A stretch of DNA of 64,000 nt. Source: Euryodendron excelsum. Its lineage: Eukaryota; Streptophyta; Magnoliopsida; Ericales; Pentaphylacaceae. A model generated the notes under the pieces. The model had not been told where the DNA came from. It saw only the letters and a list, made by a program, of their open reading frames with translations, and searched no databases. The position numbers and the translations under genes were made by a program. This document shows positions 35,791 to 49,584 of this stretch, in pieces (positions within the stretch are counted from its first letter, which is position 1; each line of letters begins with the position of its first letter). The DNA lies in contig CM065381.1 in the NCBI GenBank assembly GCA_033060915.1, positions 34,320,336 to 34,384,335 of the forward strand, written 5' to 3'.

Positions 35791-36299
35791 CACTCACACA
35801 CATCTATAAATGTAAGAGAGATAAAACTAGAGAGAGAAGGTATCCGAACTCTTCTTTTGTTTACCGATTTGTATGTCCATTTGTCTTTAATATTGGGTGA
35901 TTATTATCCATTTAATGAGAGGTTTGGGTAGTTAGTACAACTACCACCCATCCGCGTTCGAATCTGACTAAGTATCAAATCAATATGTATATGACTCTTC
36001 TTGGTCAACCACAAAAAAGTTTCTAATACTTTGTTTGAAATCAAATACAAATTTTTATTCCGTAACCATTTAGGGTTAGAAAGGCTGCTGCAGGATTTAA
36101 ATTTTCTTTGATTATGTTTTCTTGGCAGCCAAACTGAACGTTTATAATATCCGTATTCTACCTAACTACGAAGAAAGTGTACTAAAATGAAAAATGTGGT
36201 CCTTCTCCGTCAAGTTATTATGGGTCCTTTGCAAAACCAAATGAGCTAGTTGATACTATATTTCATTTATGATACATGGACTTTGCTTCTTGATTCACC
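35791..36299 (-). other. inverted flank beyond the Athila-like LTR, no gene
   Basis: Low-copy-looking AT-rich DNA between the B LTR and the Athila-like LTR piece. A short segment (35921-35970) contains GCGTTCGAATC, which resembles the B box of tRNA-derived SINEs, preceded by GGGTAGTTAGTAC. This is too little to call a SINE. No coding frame is recognised. Confidence 0.4.
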
Positions 36300-37351
36300 T
36301 CCATAGGTGTTCCCGCAAGCGCATGGTGGCGAAGTAGTTTAATTCAAGGGAGCTTGAATATCGTATTTATTTTCTCTAAGGCGTGGGGTCAAATATAGAC
36401 CATCAACTTGGCAAACTTTGACTTAACGTAATTCAATACAATAATTGAAAAGCTTCTATAAAAGGTTAAACCAAAAATCAATTGAGTTTGAAAGTGTAAT
36501 TATGCTAATTGAATGATTGAAATAAGAATCGAACTAGTTTGTCAAAAAAGATTTGATCCAATTGGTCCATTCACCCAATTTTTCCAAGGGAATTTAGGAG
36601 TTTAATAACTCAAATTGAACCCAAACAATCAAGAGGATTTAATTAGGAGGATTTAGCTTTTGATAAACAAACATTCTATAATAATTGACACTAGAATTGA
36701 GGTCTCATTGAGAAGCTCCGATTAATACCATCGATTTGGATAATTTCATCCCACAATTGCTAAATCATGGATTGAAATCCCAAAACATAATCAATAATCT
36801 AAGTGTTCTAAGGTAACCAATAATCAATTGCATAGAATTAAGAATATCAAGAAATAATTCTATGAATTCATTAGATACCTTCATAGAAACATTGAAATTT
36901 TTGGATGATCTTCACAATTGGACCTAATTGGGCACTGGCTACTCATGCCCAAAACGAAATTGCAGAATTAAAGATGAAAACACTTGAAATTGAGAACTAG
37001 AAATGGAATTAAAGAACAATTATAGTGCAATTACAAGGTAAATCAAACTATTGCAATGCATAAAACTACTTTTTAAAACCAGAAATATATACAAATTGGT
37101 ATATAAAAGTCTAAATCCCCAAAAATGTACTTCAAAAATGTGACTTATAGGCTAAAAATAAAACAGAAATGCCATAGACCGTGCGCACGGTCTTCAAACG
37201 GCTCTTCATACGATGATTTCGAGTCTTAGTAATTTCATACAGTGCTGTAGAGGCTCAATTTTGGCTTTAGTATCTTCAAACGCTCTCCAGACCATGCAGA
37301 TGCTTGGACCACTGTACACATGCTTTGTTGACTGTGCACACGGTTAGTTTG
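36300..37351 (-). mobile_element. Athila-like 3' LTR, remainder, inverted
   Basis: Read on the minus strand it continues the LTR that starts at 7888. It has GTGTGCACAG and GACCGTGCGCACGGTC motifs (about 37170-37345), then AT-rich sequence with TGACCCCACGCCTTAGAG and ATGCGCTTGCGGGAAC (about 36313-36330). These resemble words near the end of Athila LTRs. The exact LTR end is uncertain. Confidence 0.55.
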
Positions 37352-37356
37352 ACCAT
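37352..37356 (-). repeat. target-site duplication of the A element, right copy (ATGGT)
   Basis: Minus-strand ATGGT, directly beside the A LTR end. It is the partner of ACGGT at 8073-8077. Confidence 0.7.
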
Positions 37357-40300
37357 TGTCATGCCTTGATTTTTCGCACTCGAGGAAAATATGCATAAGT
37401 GGAAATAACATGGTACTCTCTGTTAGAACTCATCCTCCTAGAAAGACGAGTGCGACTAAGTTTGAATTAAAATTTCATTTGAATAAGGGCTTTTGGAAAA
37501 GATTTGGAGTCGCCACCTAACTTGAATAAGGTGAGTTATGTCATCTAAAACTAAGCACAATCTGAAGATTATACTTAGAGTTTTTGAAAACATTTTGAAA
37601 ACTTCCTTAAGAGAGGGTTTTTGAAAAAATAAATTGTTTAGCAACCTTTGAAAATATTTAAAACCTTTTTAAAAATAACTCTATTTTGGTCTTTAAAAAT
37701 AATGATTCTAGGTTCAGAGGTTAATTACGTGTAGGGAATATATTCTAAGATTATGACCCTACCCCGCCCTTGACGTACATAAAGTCTATTCACCCTAGGT
37801 TCACTCATTTAGAATCTTTGATTAACATATGTCCAATTATATCCACTTTGAAAAGAGTTATATGATGCATGATATGTAAGTGCAAGAAAAAAATTTGATT
37901 TTGAAAATAGATTTGAAAAGAGGATTTGAGATTTGAAAAAGATTATGGAATTGAAAATAGATTTGAAACTTGAAAAAGATTATAGAAATTAGAAACTTGG
38001 AAAAGGTTGTGAAAATTGGAGATTTGAAAATGATTATGGAATTGAAAATTTTAAATAGATGGAAGAATTGAAAATTTGAAAAAGATAGTGACCGCACCCA
38101 TGAGAGTTGCCAACGTATCTTTTTTGAGAATCAAGTCAGTCGTAGTTCAAACAAGAGTTCAATTGTAAATAGACACTTTGAAGTTTTTGAAAAAGTTTAA
38201 CTTGAAAAGATTTGATTTGAAAAAAGTATTATTTGATCATTAGATAGAAGTTTTGAAATTGAAATTTGATTTGAAAAAGAACTTGGAACCAAGGATTTGA
38301 AATTGAGGAGTAGAACTATGACTTGATTCGGAAAGATTGAATTGAGCTTTGAAAACATCTTAACGTAGATTGAAGTTTGAAAATCATTTCCGTTTAGAAT
38401 AATGCTTCTAGAAAATAGTCTTTGAAAAGAGTGGAAGCTTCCTAACTTCAGGGTTAGGGTTGAACTAGAGTTTAGACCTCCTAGGGTTTAGATAACCTAA
38501 GTTTGGAGCAAGTAATTGGATTAGAAAAGATTTGATTTAGACTTAAAAAATTTAATTTAGGAAATTTTTTATTTAGGTGAGATTCGAATTAGGAAAGGCT
38601 CGAATTAGGAAAGTTAAATTTAAGAAAGATTTGGAAAGAGATTTGATTTGATTTAGAAGCACTTGACTTGGAATGGTTGAAAAGATTTAACTTTGATTAT
38701 TTGATTTGGATGAATTTAGAAAGTTAAAGTTTAGGAAAGATTAGATTTTAAAAATCTTTGAATTTAGGAAAGTTTCAAAGTCGGAAAGTTGCCAAATTAA
38801 GAAAGTTTTCAAATTAGGAAAGATTTGAATTTAATAAAGTTTCATTTTAGGAAAGATTTAAATATGGAAAATTTTGAATTTAGGAAATAGTTGAATTTGG
38901 AAAGATTTAGAATTTAGAAAGATTTGAAAATTTAAAATCTAGAAAGTTAAGATTTGAAAAGGTTCGAAATTAAGGAAGATTCGATTCCTATTTCTTAAAG
39001 TAGAAGATTAGATTTTATTTTCAAAAATTAGATGATTTGATTTGGTTTCTAAAATTCGAGGATTTGATCTAGTTTCCTAGACGAGAATATTTGATCTATT
39101 TTCCTAAATTGGAGGGTTAGATTTGACATGGAATTGGAAATGTTTGATTTTTGAAAATCTTGGATTTGGAAACCTATGATTTAGTGTAGAAAAGAAGCTT
39201 TGGAAACCTAGGATTTGATATAGAAGATAGTTTTAAAAACCTATGATTTAAGGTAAGAGAGGAAGTCATGATTTTAAGAAAAGAACTAAGGTTTCCTAAT
39301 CATAGTTTCTAGGGTTTAACTTGGACTCTAAGAAAAAGAGTGTTTGGAAAGGAGATCATTGGATGAGAGTTTTTTAGGAAAGAAGTTTGAAATGAGTTTT
39401 TAGAAAGTAGATTTTGAAGAGCATTTTTAGAAAGAAACTTGAAAAGCAATTTTGGAGATGGGTTTAAATATGGACTTTGGAAAATCTTTTGAATATCTCA
39501 CTTTTCTAAAACGATTCTAACCATGTAAGGATTAGAACCATTCTAGGGTTGTGGTTTTGAAAACAATATGGATTTGAAATATGGACCAATATGACCCTAT
39601 TGAATATTACACTTTCCTAAAATAACCCTAACCATAGAATAGCTAGAATCATCTTAAGATTGTGGTTTTGATGAAAAACAATTTAGGGTTTATACCCAAA
39701 ATATGGACCTTATGGTCACAATGAATATTACACTTTCCTAGAATAACCCTAGCCATGGAATGGTTAGAATCATTTTAAGATTGTGTTTTTGAAAACAAGA
39801 TTTTAAATGCAAGTTTTGAAAGAGATTTTTGATGCAAGTTTGAAAAACAACTTTAAATAGATGTATGAACATGATATGCACAATGCAAATATGGTCGTGA
39901 ACATTCAAGGTTAGGTTTCACCACATAATTAAGGGGGCCGAATCCACATGGTAAAAGGTTGAACTAGAAGAAACCCTCGACACGGTGACTTTCAACAGTT
40001 CTTCCTAGACATGAACAGAAAGTCCCTTGTTTCAAGCATGCAAGAAAGTGAGGTAGAAGATGGGGGATTAAAATAGAGGAAAACCCAAGTGGGTTAGGAG
40101 AAATAAGAGAGAAGGGGGAAGTACATAAACATAAAGAGAAAACCAACCTCGGATTCTTCTTACTTTGTTTACTTTGCTTTAATTAGACCTCGAGAGCTTC
40201 AAACTTGTAGCACTTGAGTCTTCAATGGTTTACTTTGAAGCTACTGTAAGAGTGTATGAAGTGTATATAAGCTAGAGTTAAAGTGTATGGAGGCTAGGGC

Positions 40301-41945
40301 GTGAAGAGACTTGAAGGGATTAGGGTTTGGAGAGGATTTGAACTCTATTTTCAGAGAGGCAGTGTTTTTAGACTGCGATTACGAACTTTTTTACACAGGA
40401 GGAGAGTCTGTATTTATAGGCAACTTAAACTGACCTAGTACCTGTTGTAGTGGCGCTAGGCTTAAAATTACACAATAGTGGCGCCAGCCACTTAGGGAAA
40501 TTTTCAGGGTGGCAAGAAACGTATCTTTGACCATTGGTACGTAAGGCAGAAGATTTGAGTGCTTGGCCTAGTGACTAGTCCATGTAATTTTTGGCTTGGC
40601 TCCACTAGTAGTGACTCCAGAAGGTCCGGGAATATTCCGAGTGACCAGAAATGATCTGGAAGACCAGAAATAGGTGGAAACCCTTTAAATAGTGTCTCGA
40701 GGGTAACGGGTTTGAAAAACAATGTCGGGATTGTTGAAATCGTCGATCGAGCCATTAGAGGCAAAACGATCAACTGAACCGAAATGAACTCAAAGTGACC
40801 CATAAGTAGGTTTGAAGGTTGAAAATAATATTAGAAGTGTTCTAGATAATTTCTGGTTTGATATCCAAAACCGATGTGGTTGGAAAAGACGACCAACCCA
40901 TTAGGGGTAAAACGGTCATTTTGCACCGGGTTTGCCGAAATAGACTCAGAATGATCCGAAAATGTGTTGGAAGGTCAGGAATACTATTAGAAGCATCCTC
41001 TGAAGGTTACCAATTTGATACACAGAGCTGGTATGGTTCCCAAAGACAATCAGATCCGAAGAGCAAAATGGTCATTTTAACCGGATAGTCTCAAAATTGG
41101 TCCAAAATCGACTGGAAGGCATTCAAACATGCTGGTTTATTTTTTAGACAATCTTAGAAAGGTGAACTTACCGCTTTGAGGACTTAGGTACTTTCTCGAG
41201 AAGCGTGCAAAAAAAGGCCCAAGGGGCAGTTTAGTTATTTTTCATCAGGAGTGGGCTGGCAGACACCGGTGTTGACCTAAGTTTTGAGTGTTTTCGTCAC
41301 TCTGACGGTGTGTGAAAGGTTGATTTCCAAAGGTAGCTCATCCTTTGGTAAACGTGTCACAGCCAAGAGGCGTGTTTGGTTTGGTGACATAGGGGGTTTG
41401 TTGGCAATTCCCAATATCGACTTGTTTGTGAGTGTTTCTGCCACGCTGACAGTTACAATGCTTGTGAGTGTTTCTGCCACTCTGACAATTACAATGTTTG
41501 TGAGTGTTTTCGCCACTTTGACAGAGTGTGTTCATTCTGGAGATTACCTAATCTCGTAAAGCTGCTAGATGGACTTATCGTCTGGGGAATCAATTTTCTT
41601 GAAAGACGTGCCAAGTAACAAACATTATACATTGGCGGGCTAGCAAGCGCTAGAAGTGAACCATTCTACCATCTCAGAGACTTGAGTTCTATCCTGGTTG
41701 ATAGGTTTGAAGGGACTTACCATTTTGAGGAGTTTTTTTGGAGAACGTGCCCGACTGGATGGACTTACTGTCTGAGGGATTAACTTTCTCGAAAGGCATG
41801 TTGAATTTAATTTGGATTGGAATTGGATTTGAGATTGAAATAGAGACTTACCGTCTTTAGGAAGACATGCCCATTAAAATTGGACCAAGTAATGCCACAA
41901 GGGCATCTTAGTCATTTTGCCTCTGTTGGGCCCGGTGGGCCCGCG
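37357..41945 (-). mobile_element. family A 3' LTR, remaining 4.6 kb, inverted (copy 5)
   Basis: On the minus strand it runs from CGCGGGCCCACC (41945) to CGAAAAATCAAGGCATGACA (37357). Together with 22146-22273 it makes a complete LTR of about 4.7 kb. The conserved blocks appear reversed: GCCACTYTGACAR-type 36-bp repeats at about 41430-41530, two palindromes at about 40440-40490, a TATA box as TATTTATA at 40411-40418, and the G-poor leader (C-poor on this strand) at about 37860-39480. It shares private details with the 8078 LTR. Confidence 0.85.
40411..40490 (-). promoter_or_regulatory. family A LTR core promoter, inverted copy
   Basis: TATAAATA on the minus strand at 40411-40418, with two GGCGCC-type palindromes upstream (around 40440-40459 and 40476-40488). 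The second is decayed. Confidence 0.5.
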
Positions 41946-44900
41946 TGTAATACCCATAACTTTTAATGGACTACATTTCACCCGTCTTATGCCTGGGAAA
42001 ACCAAACCCTGTGAAATTAATATCTAAAGTGAAATTCCTATTGAGTCCGTTCTAGTTATAAGCTTAGAACTCGACTTCATTGAATCAAGTCTCCCGAAAG
42101 GTCTTTGATACACGTAATACCCGACAAAATTCGCACCAGACATTACCCTAACTTTAAACTTGGTTTTCTTTCTCATTTCACAACGGATTTTGGCAAATCA
42201 AGTGTCTAAAATTATCTACTCTTTGAGCCCGATCCCCTCATGTTCTCAAAACTCAATTCTGTGGAGATTTGGTCTCCCAAACAGCCCCCAAAAGCTGCTG
42301 CACCTAGTGAATTTTGCACCAGATTTTACTCGAACTTCAGATTGTGTTTTCTCTCTCATCTCTTGATGAAATCGTGCGAAATTTAAGCCTAAACCAATTA
42401 GTTTTTCAAGAAATTACTACCTATGGTTTCAGAATGACCATTCGATAAGATTTGAAGTCCCAAAGCTAGCCACTTCAAACTAGGGGCTCTCTTCCATTTT
42501 TCAAACTTTGCATGGCTAGCTACCCCTTCATATGGCATGTAAACCACTCTTAAGCTATGCATATGGCCAGATGTAATGCCCCATTTATGAATACATGAGT
42601 TAGTGTCATATGCATGTATATATACAATTAGACACAATATTCTAACACACACACACAACACAATGCACAGTTTTAAAACACATACACACCAATCACAACA
42701 CATGGTCAAACCTCACACACTTATCACAATGTATGAAATAAATTAACCCCCCTTGCCTCCCCACTTGCCAGGCAAGGAATGCCCATGCAGCCAATAGGAG
42801 ACTAAGTTGTAGAGAGAGAGAGAGAGAAGAAAGACCCGAGGGGAATGTCATCCTTGAAGACCCTCCATGGAATCTTCTCATTCCCACATGCTGGGAATGT
42901 AGGGACCAATGCAAACCATCTTTGACTGGCCAATTGAAATAAGGGATAGAAAGAGATATAGTGAGAGATAGAGAGAGAGAGAGAGAGACGTGGGAGTTAA
43001 ACTCCCATTAAACCAACAGTACAACCACATGATGCACCACCCCCACACCCCTCTATATATACCTAACCTAGCTGTCATACACTCAGTGACTGCCCATTGA
43101 AGTTGGAGTGAGTTTTAGAGAGAGAAAGTGAGAAACCGAGAGAAGGGCAGGGAGAAAACGAGGAAGAGGAGGGGTAGAGGCAAGTGCCTTCGATAAGGTA
43201 GGCTTAGGGTCTCCTTCCATACCCCTCAACCTATCTAAACCCAACTAAAACCAGCCCCCAGCTTGTTGTGAACCAGAGAAGAAAACATTGAAAAAAAAAT
43301 GGGTGTTGCATGGATATCAAACTTATAGCGAGCCATGCAGGGCCTGAGGCCTACAATAGAAGTGGGAGGCTTCCCCAGGAGCTCTATAGAGTCCAAAGGA
43401 GGCCCCACACCTCTGTGCATGTGCTGGAATGGCCGTTGAAAGCTGAAATCACTGAAAAGTAGTCACCTGGCCATTACTCTGGGCATCGACCAGATTTTTC
43501 GACGCGGCCAGTTGGTCTTCTTTGTCTCAACATTCCGAATAACTTTTGTGAAGGGCACATTCCAGAAAAACATGGGAAGAGGCCCAAAAGCTTAGTTGGA
43601 GGTCTGAAACCTTAGGGTTCCACAGTGTCGCTGAGCTTTTCCGGCCATAACGGCCACCGTATGTTGAGCACTGACCATGAGTGTATAGTCCAGGTCCATA
43701 GCATTCTCTGGGCCATGCATGCATGGCCAGGAGGACCACGGATAGATGAAAATCGGCAAGGGAAGCCAACAGCCGCGCGAGGAAGAAGATGAAGGCACTG
43801 TCTTCCTTCCCAACGCGCGGGTGGTGGCGTGTGTGGGTGCATCCCACACTCCTTAGGCCAACAATTTTTATGGGGTGATTATGACACCCAATGAGACCTT
43901 CCCCTATTTTTGTGGATTTTTCAGAGATTTATGTGATTTTCTATTGAAATAAAACAGTGCTATGACAAAGAAAATCTTATAAATTTCAATATTGAAGGGA
44001 ATAATCTGAAAGTTTTCTGAGATACCTCAAATAGTATGAGGAACCCATAAATGAAAGAGTGTGGGTCACTGGACCTCCCAGTAAAAATTCCAGATAATCC
44101 CCTTCAGTTCCAACCCCGGGCAATTTCGTTCCTAACAGGAGGCAAAAAGGATTCCAAGGTCTAAACCCACCAAGATACTCACTGTATCCTATTACTTAAC
44201 ACCGATAATCTGGGCAAGTATGGACAATTGCTGATAACTGGATAAAAGGGCTAACTACCGGCTTTTTGTCCAACAGACAATACATGAAACGAGGACCAAT
44301 TTTCTACTAGGACGTATTAACAGGGTAGGAACCTATGCATTTCCTTAAGATTCATGATGACTTTGCTTCCTATTGAATGATCTATAAATTATTGTATTTT
44401 ATGCTTCCTCCTAAATTATCTTATTGATAATAATGTCTTTCTATAAATGACTTCAAAATATACATTACTTACATGACTGCATCACTGGGGAGGAATAAGG
44501 GTGGAACAACTGGAAAGAAAAAGACACCGAGTTTATATTATAGGTGTACCTAACTGGCTTGATAGTTGGGGCTATCATGGATCGATATCACTGGCTTGAT
44601 ATTGGGCTAGATGATCATGGGTGGGCCTCACTGGACTTGATGACGAAGGATGAATCAGGGGGGGCCCCATTGGCTTGAATTAGCCTGGACAGGGCATACC
44701 TACATGGATCCTGGAATTGATAAAAAGAATTACAAGGGACATATGTATGCCATGCCATTCTTTTACTGCATTGCATTTTAACCTGTACCTTATAGAAATC
44801 ATGGATTTCCTACTGGACTTCGCAGCTCACTCCTATCTTATAGGATATTTTTAGGAGTTGAGGTAACACACAGATGTCCAAGGCAATGTTCATGCGAGAA

Positions 44901-45440
44901 CAAATCCTCTTGCTACCTGTCACTTTTAAAGCTTTGAGTTAGCTAGTTTTATTCTGGACTGTACCATTATGAGACATTTCACTGGCCTTACCAACTTGAT
45001 GTAATATTATCTGGACCGTTTCTTTTTATGATGTGAATCATGTTGTGCATGCCTTGTTAAATCTACAAACCATATCACCCTAAACAACAATCAACCTTAA
45101 ATCCTTCACTGTTGCGACCTACTGAGGGCGAAGTCGGGTCCTGACAGAAGTTGGTATCAAAGCGAAAGCATATAAGGTGCTTGTCGAGTATCACTTTAAG
45201 GCTTTGCTATGGAAACATTAGTTTGGGCATTTAATATCTTGGAGCTTAGCAGAAATTACTGTAATAGGATACTTGTAGTTGAGGAATGTCATATCAGTAT
45301 TTTGGAGTTGTAATTCTTATCTTGGAGAAATAATCCTTTTTGAGGCATGACTATGCTTTATCTACTAAGTTGAAAGTTCATCACAGGATTTGAGGTTGTT
45401 CGTTTTAATTTTTAACGGTCCGGTTAGCCGGGTCGTTACA
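41946..45440 (+). mobile_element. family B 5' LTR, chromovirus type
   Basis: TGTAATACCC to GGTCGTTACA, 3,495 bp. It is preceded by A sequence and followed directly by a primer-site match. It holds CA and GA microsatellites (about 42645-42700, 42820-42830 and 42968-42988) and a TATA box at 43054-43061. A CGTGACAGAAGTTGGTATC block at about 45140-45160 resembles an LTR end plus primer site, lying 290 bp before the actual end. Short open frames are LTR by-products. Confidence 0.87.
43054..43061 (+). promoter_or_regulatory. TATA box of the family B 5' LTR
   Basis: TATATATA in the context CACCCCTCTATATATACC. The same box is at about 49654-49661 in the 3' LTR and reversed near 29139-29146. Confidence 0.5.
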
Positions 45441-45444
45441 ACAA

Positions 45445-45456
45445 TGGTATCAGTGC
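45445..45456 (+). other. primer-binding site of the family B element
   Basis: TGGTATCAGTGC lies four bases after the LTR end. It is one base from TGGTATCAGAGC, the complement of the initiator methionine tRNA 3' end used by many plant LTR elements. A second AGTATCAGAGC stands at about 45527. Confidence 0.7.
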
Positions 45457-46723
45457 AAGGTATTAGATCTTAAATGGGACAAAGTGAGAATAGTTGGTGT
45501 TTAGATAGTAGCTATGATACAAGTAGTATCAGAGCATAGGTATTATGTCTTATATGGGACTTGGTGAAATATTTAGAGCCAGACTATTTTAGGAGATATT
45601 TACAAAATTTTTGGTGTTTAGGAAATTCATATTTGAAGGGATTATAAGAGTGCGCAATGAAAGCGCAGGAAATTAGCTGTTGGTGACTTTGTGGAGGTAC
45701 CAAAAATTTGTACATTCTAAGGACAAAATTGTAGTGAGAGGAAATTTTTGACTTTAGAGAATTTTGTGGACTTTCAATTCAGTTTTAGATTACTACAAAT
45801 TATTTTTAGGGACTAAGATGATTTTGGTGAGTCATTTGAGTAAGTTCCTTGGGAGTTTGAACATGAAATTGAAGGAACGGGGATGCCATAGGAATTTAGT
45901 GAGATTAGTTTGAAGGTCTGCATATGTTTTGTGATGATTTAATACTCGCTTAAAATATATATAGAGTATGGAAAGTAGATCTTATATGCGACTAAGTAGG
46001 ATACTTGGAAGATTGAATATTTGAGGAATTAACTGCGAAATTTCGAGTTAAGGAAATGATCAGGATAAGCAGTGGAAGCAGATGAGCAACTTTTTGGTGT
46101 CACGATGTAAATTGGAAGACAAATTTTAGAAAGGTTAGATTTTAACACCGCAAAATTTTGATGGCTTTAGAATTAGTATTACTAGACCAAAGTGGTGTTG
46201 GTGAAATAAAGATTTAAGGTAGTGGATAAATTGAGGAACACGTATGACTTATTAACTTGACATATTTCTCTGTTTTATGATTGAAATGTATTAGTGGCAT
46301 TTGGTCCTTAGGAAAGTGAATAGTCTTTGAAACTTGTGGACTTAAGCCAAACGGATGAAGACAAAAAGTAAAATGTGGGATTGATAGATTATTTGATGAG
46401 AAGAAACAAAAGCTCGAGGTAAAGTTTCTTCCTTAGAGTCCTTAAAACTCTGAATTTGACTGGTTTTGATTATCAGTACATTTATCCATTGAGCTTGCTT
46501 TGAATGTCTTGAGCTCTGCTTTTGAGGTGCCATGGAAGTAATTGGAGCAAAAAGAATTGCATAAGACACATTTTGGAGGAAAATTATACCACACTGACTG
46601 TGGGTTTGAGGAGACACATTTATCGCTTTGAGGATGATTTCGGAAGTCACTAAAAATCATATATATAGTATACATCTAGTAGAAGGACTAGGTTATGAAC
46701 TCATTTAAGATGAGAATGCAATA
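45457..46723 (+). mobile_element. family B internal region, unreadable part
   Basis: Gag, protease and most of the reverse transcriptase would be expected here, but 1.27 kb is too short for them. I can follow no family motif. AT-rich and heavily mutated. Confidence 0.5.
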
Positions 46724-48470
46724 GCTTATGGGTTAAAACAATTAAAGAAACATGAATAGAATTATCCAGCAATTGATTTAGGGATGTCAACAATGGAAAT
46801 TGCATTGAAAAATTTAGGAAGTTATATGTATGGAGAGAAGATACATCACTACCAAAAAAGATCTATTTTTTTTTTTTTTTAGATAGGAGAGGTGGAATAC
46901 AGGGAGGGTTATGATTTTCCTGCAATACCACTAAGAAGGTCAACATTAATACCACTAAGAAGGTCAACGTTGTGAACTTGAGCATGAAGAATTAAGTCTA
47001 TGCTAGTAGTCTAGTTAAGAAAAACTGGAAAACTGAGAAGTGTATGAGTATTTTATCTATTTGTGAGACTAAAGGATGGAAAAGAATATCTGCGTAGCTT
47101 GATAAGGCCAAAATAAAGAAGTAAGTCAAGGATATTAATAGGCGTCAAGGCTAAGTAAGCGGAAAAGGGAGGGCGGCTCGTGTCACTTGATAGGAGTTTG
47201 AAGTACCAAGAGTAATCAATGATGATGACTGAATAATGAGGTTTTAGAGATAGCATAGTACTTGAGGCTGACTTTTGTTTCAAGATAATATGAAATGTAT
47301 CAATACGATTAGAGAGGAATGATGATACTAAATTTGTGGCTCAATATCTCATTAATTAAGAAATACCATACATGATCTTGGACTATGGTGGCTCGATTTA
47401 TCTTGAAAGCATATGTGGAGAGTTTATTATAAGTTTATGCCTTGGGGATAAATTATAGTCGATTGGCTTAATTTTATTTGAGGCATAAAAGATCAGTCAT
47501 TATTCAGGAGTCATATTGAGGTACGAAGTTATAATTCATTTGATGGATGTTACATGGACATATAGGAGAAAGTTCAGAAAATTTCCTTATAGAGAGTTAA
47601 GGTGAAGGACGAACACCAACATCTCAGGAGAATTATTTCAACAGTTTCCTAGCAAGATGGTAATAGGAGTTTATCACTATGGACCTCATAGTAAGGATTG
47701 CTAGCGCTCCTATATCAGTGATTGTGGGTCGTTTGACCAAACCAGTGTTTGGCAGCGTAATAAGGTGTTTAAAGATTGTTAAAATTGTATGGGAGTACCC
47801 AATACATAGTATCGGCTAGAGACCCTCACTCTGTGCCTCAATTATGGAGTATCCTCAATTAGATAATCGCTAAGATATCGGGTCGCATGCAATAGCCTTT
47901 TGCTTAAACCTCCTTGCAAAGAATTTGTTCTCACTGTTCTTGAATTGTGTTCCTTTTTAGAATATCTATTCTCATCGTTTAAATTCATGATTTTTGCTGT
48001 TATTGGCTCTGTTAAATTTTGTCAGCACGTCCTTGATTATCATGCTCATTGGTTCACGAATAAAATTTTATTTTTAGAAAATTACTAGAATATGTTTTGG
48101 GGAATGTGTCGTGGAACTGATTAGTACATGTACAAATGCACCCGTTGGCCTGGAAGTGGAAATGATTATGAACGATGACCCTACGAGGCATTAATTATGG
48201 AATGATGACCCTACAGGGTGTTGGGTAGGAAATCTGGAATTGTTAAGTGGCACAGGTAGCGTTTGGCATGATACTAAGAAAGGCCGGGTATTGTGCATAT
48301 AAGAATTAATTATTATACCACATGATTACCCATATCTTGGAGAGAATTGGGCAAGTGGCATACTGACTAAATTTACCTTTTGAATTGGATCGAATACACG
48401 ACATGTTCCATGTATCCATGCTGAGGCAGTGCTACCCCGACCATCACCTATTCGAGATTAATTTCGATGA
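46724..48470 (+). pseudogene. pol: decayed chromovirus pol: RNase H and integrase pieces
   Basis: Three islands are readable. At 46724-46855 AYGLKQLKKHE, NYP and SYMYGEK match the RNase H region of Tekay/Del-type chromoviruses, with a TAG where Gln stands in LKKHEQNYP-type motifs. At 47673-47826 ITMDL, VIVGRLTKPVF and RDP match the integrase core, including the region of the first two catalytic Asp residues. At 48391-48430 IHDMFHVSMLRQC matches the integrase C-terminal part just before the LTR. Between them are many stops and indels. The order RNase H then integrase fits Ty3/gypsy. No functional enzyme is possible. Confidence 0.7.
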
Positions 48471-48494
48471 CGAAATTGCCTAAGGAGGTAACAC
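48464..48494 (+). other. family B polypurine tract region
   Basis: TTCGATGACGAAATTGCC then TAAGGAGGTAACAC, directly before the 3' LTR. Chromoviruses typically show TTCGAGGACGAAAT and a purine run here. Confidence 0.65.
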
Positions 48495-49547
48495 TGTAAT
48501 ACCCATAACTTCTAATGGACTACATTTCACCCCTTTTACGGCTGGGAAAACCAAACCCTGTGAAATTAATATCTAAAGTGAAATTCCTTTTGAGCCCGTT
48601 CTAGTTATAAGCTCATAACTTGACTTCATAGCATCAAGTCTCCCGAAAGGTCTTTAATACACGTAATACCCAACAAAATTTGCAGCAAAAATTACCCTAA
48701 ATTTAAACTAGGCTTTCTTTCTCGTTGCTCGACGGATTTTGGCAAATCAAGTGTCTAAAATTATCTATTCTTCGAGCCTGATCCCCTCATGTTCTCAGAA
48801 CTCAATTCCATGGAGATTTGGTCTCCCGAACAGCCCCCAAAATTCGTTGCACCTGGTCAATTTCGCACCAGATTTTACCCGAACTTCAGATTGTGTTTTC
48901 TCTCTCATCTCTTGACGAAATCGTGCGAAATTTGAGCCTCAACCAATTAGTTTTTCAAGAACTTGCTACCTATGATTTCGGTATAACCATTCAATAAGAT
49001 TTGAAGCCCCAAAGTCAACCGCTTCGAACTAGTGGCTCTCTTCCATTTTTTCGGATTTACCCATTACTCCGCCAACTTTGCATGGCCAACTACCCCTTCA
49101 TATTGCATGTAAACCACTCTTAAGCTACGCATGTGGCCAGATGTAATGCCTCATTTACGAATACATGAGTTAGTGTCTTATGCATGTATATATACAATTG
49201 GACATAATATTGTAACACACACACACACACAACACAATGCACAGTTTTAAAAAACACACACACACCAATCATAACACATGGTCAAACCTCACACACTTAT
49301 CATAATGTATGAAATAAATTAACTCCCCTTGCCTCCCCACTTGTTGGGCAAGGAATGCCCATGCAGCCAATAGGAGACTAAGTTATAGAGAGAAAGAGAG
49401 AGAGAAGAAAGACCCGAGGGGAATGTCATCCTTGAAGGCCCTCTATGGAATCTTCTCATTCCCACATGCTGGGAATGTAGGGACCAATGCAAACCATCTT
49501 TGACTGGCCATTCGAAATGAGGGATAGAAAGAGATATAGTGAGAGAT

Positions 49548-49584
<37 letters not shown>

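Noticed and set aside
45133..45165. A second LTR end plus primer site (GTGACAGAAGTTGGTATC) inside the B LTR
   Set aside because: Both direct LTRs and the reversed one continue past it to the same GGTCGTTACA end, and the flanking duplication CACTT fits that outer end. It may be an ancestral boundary but is not the current one.
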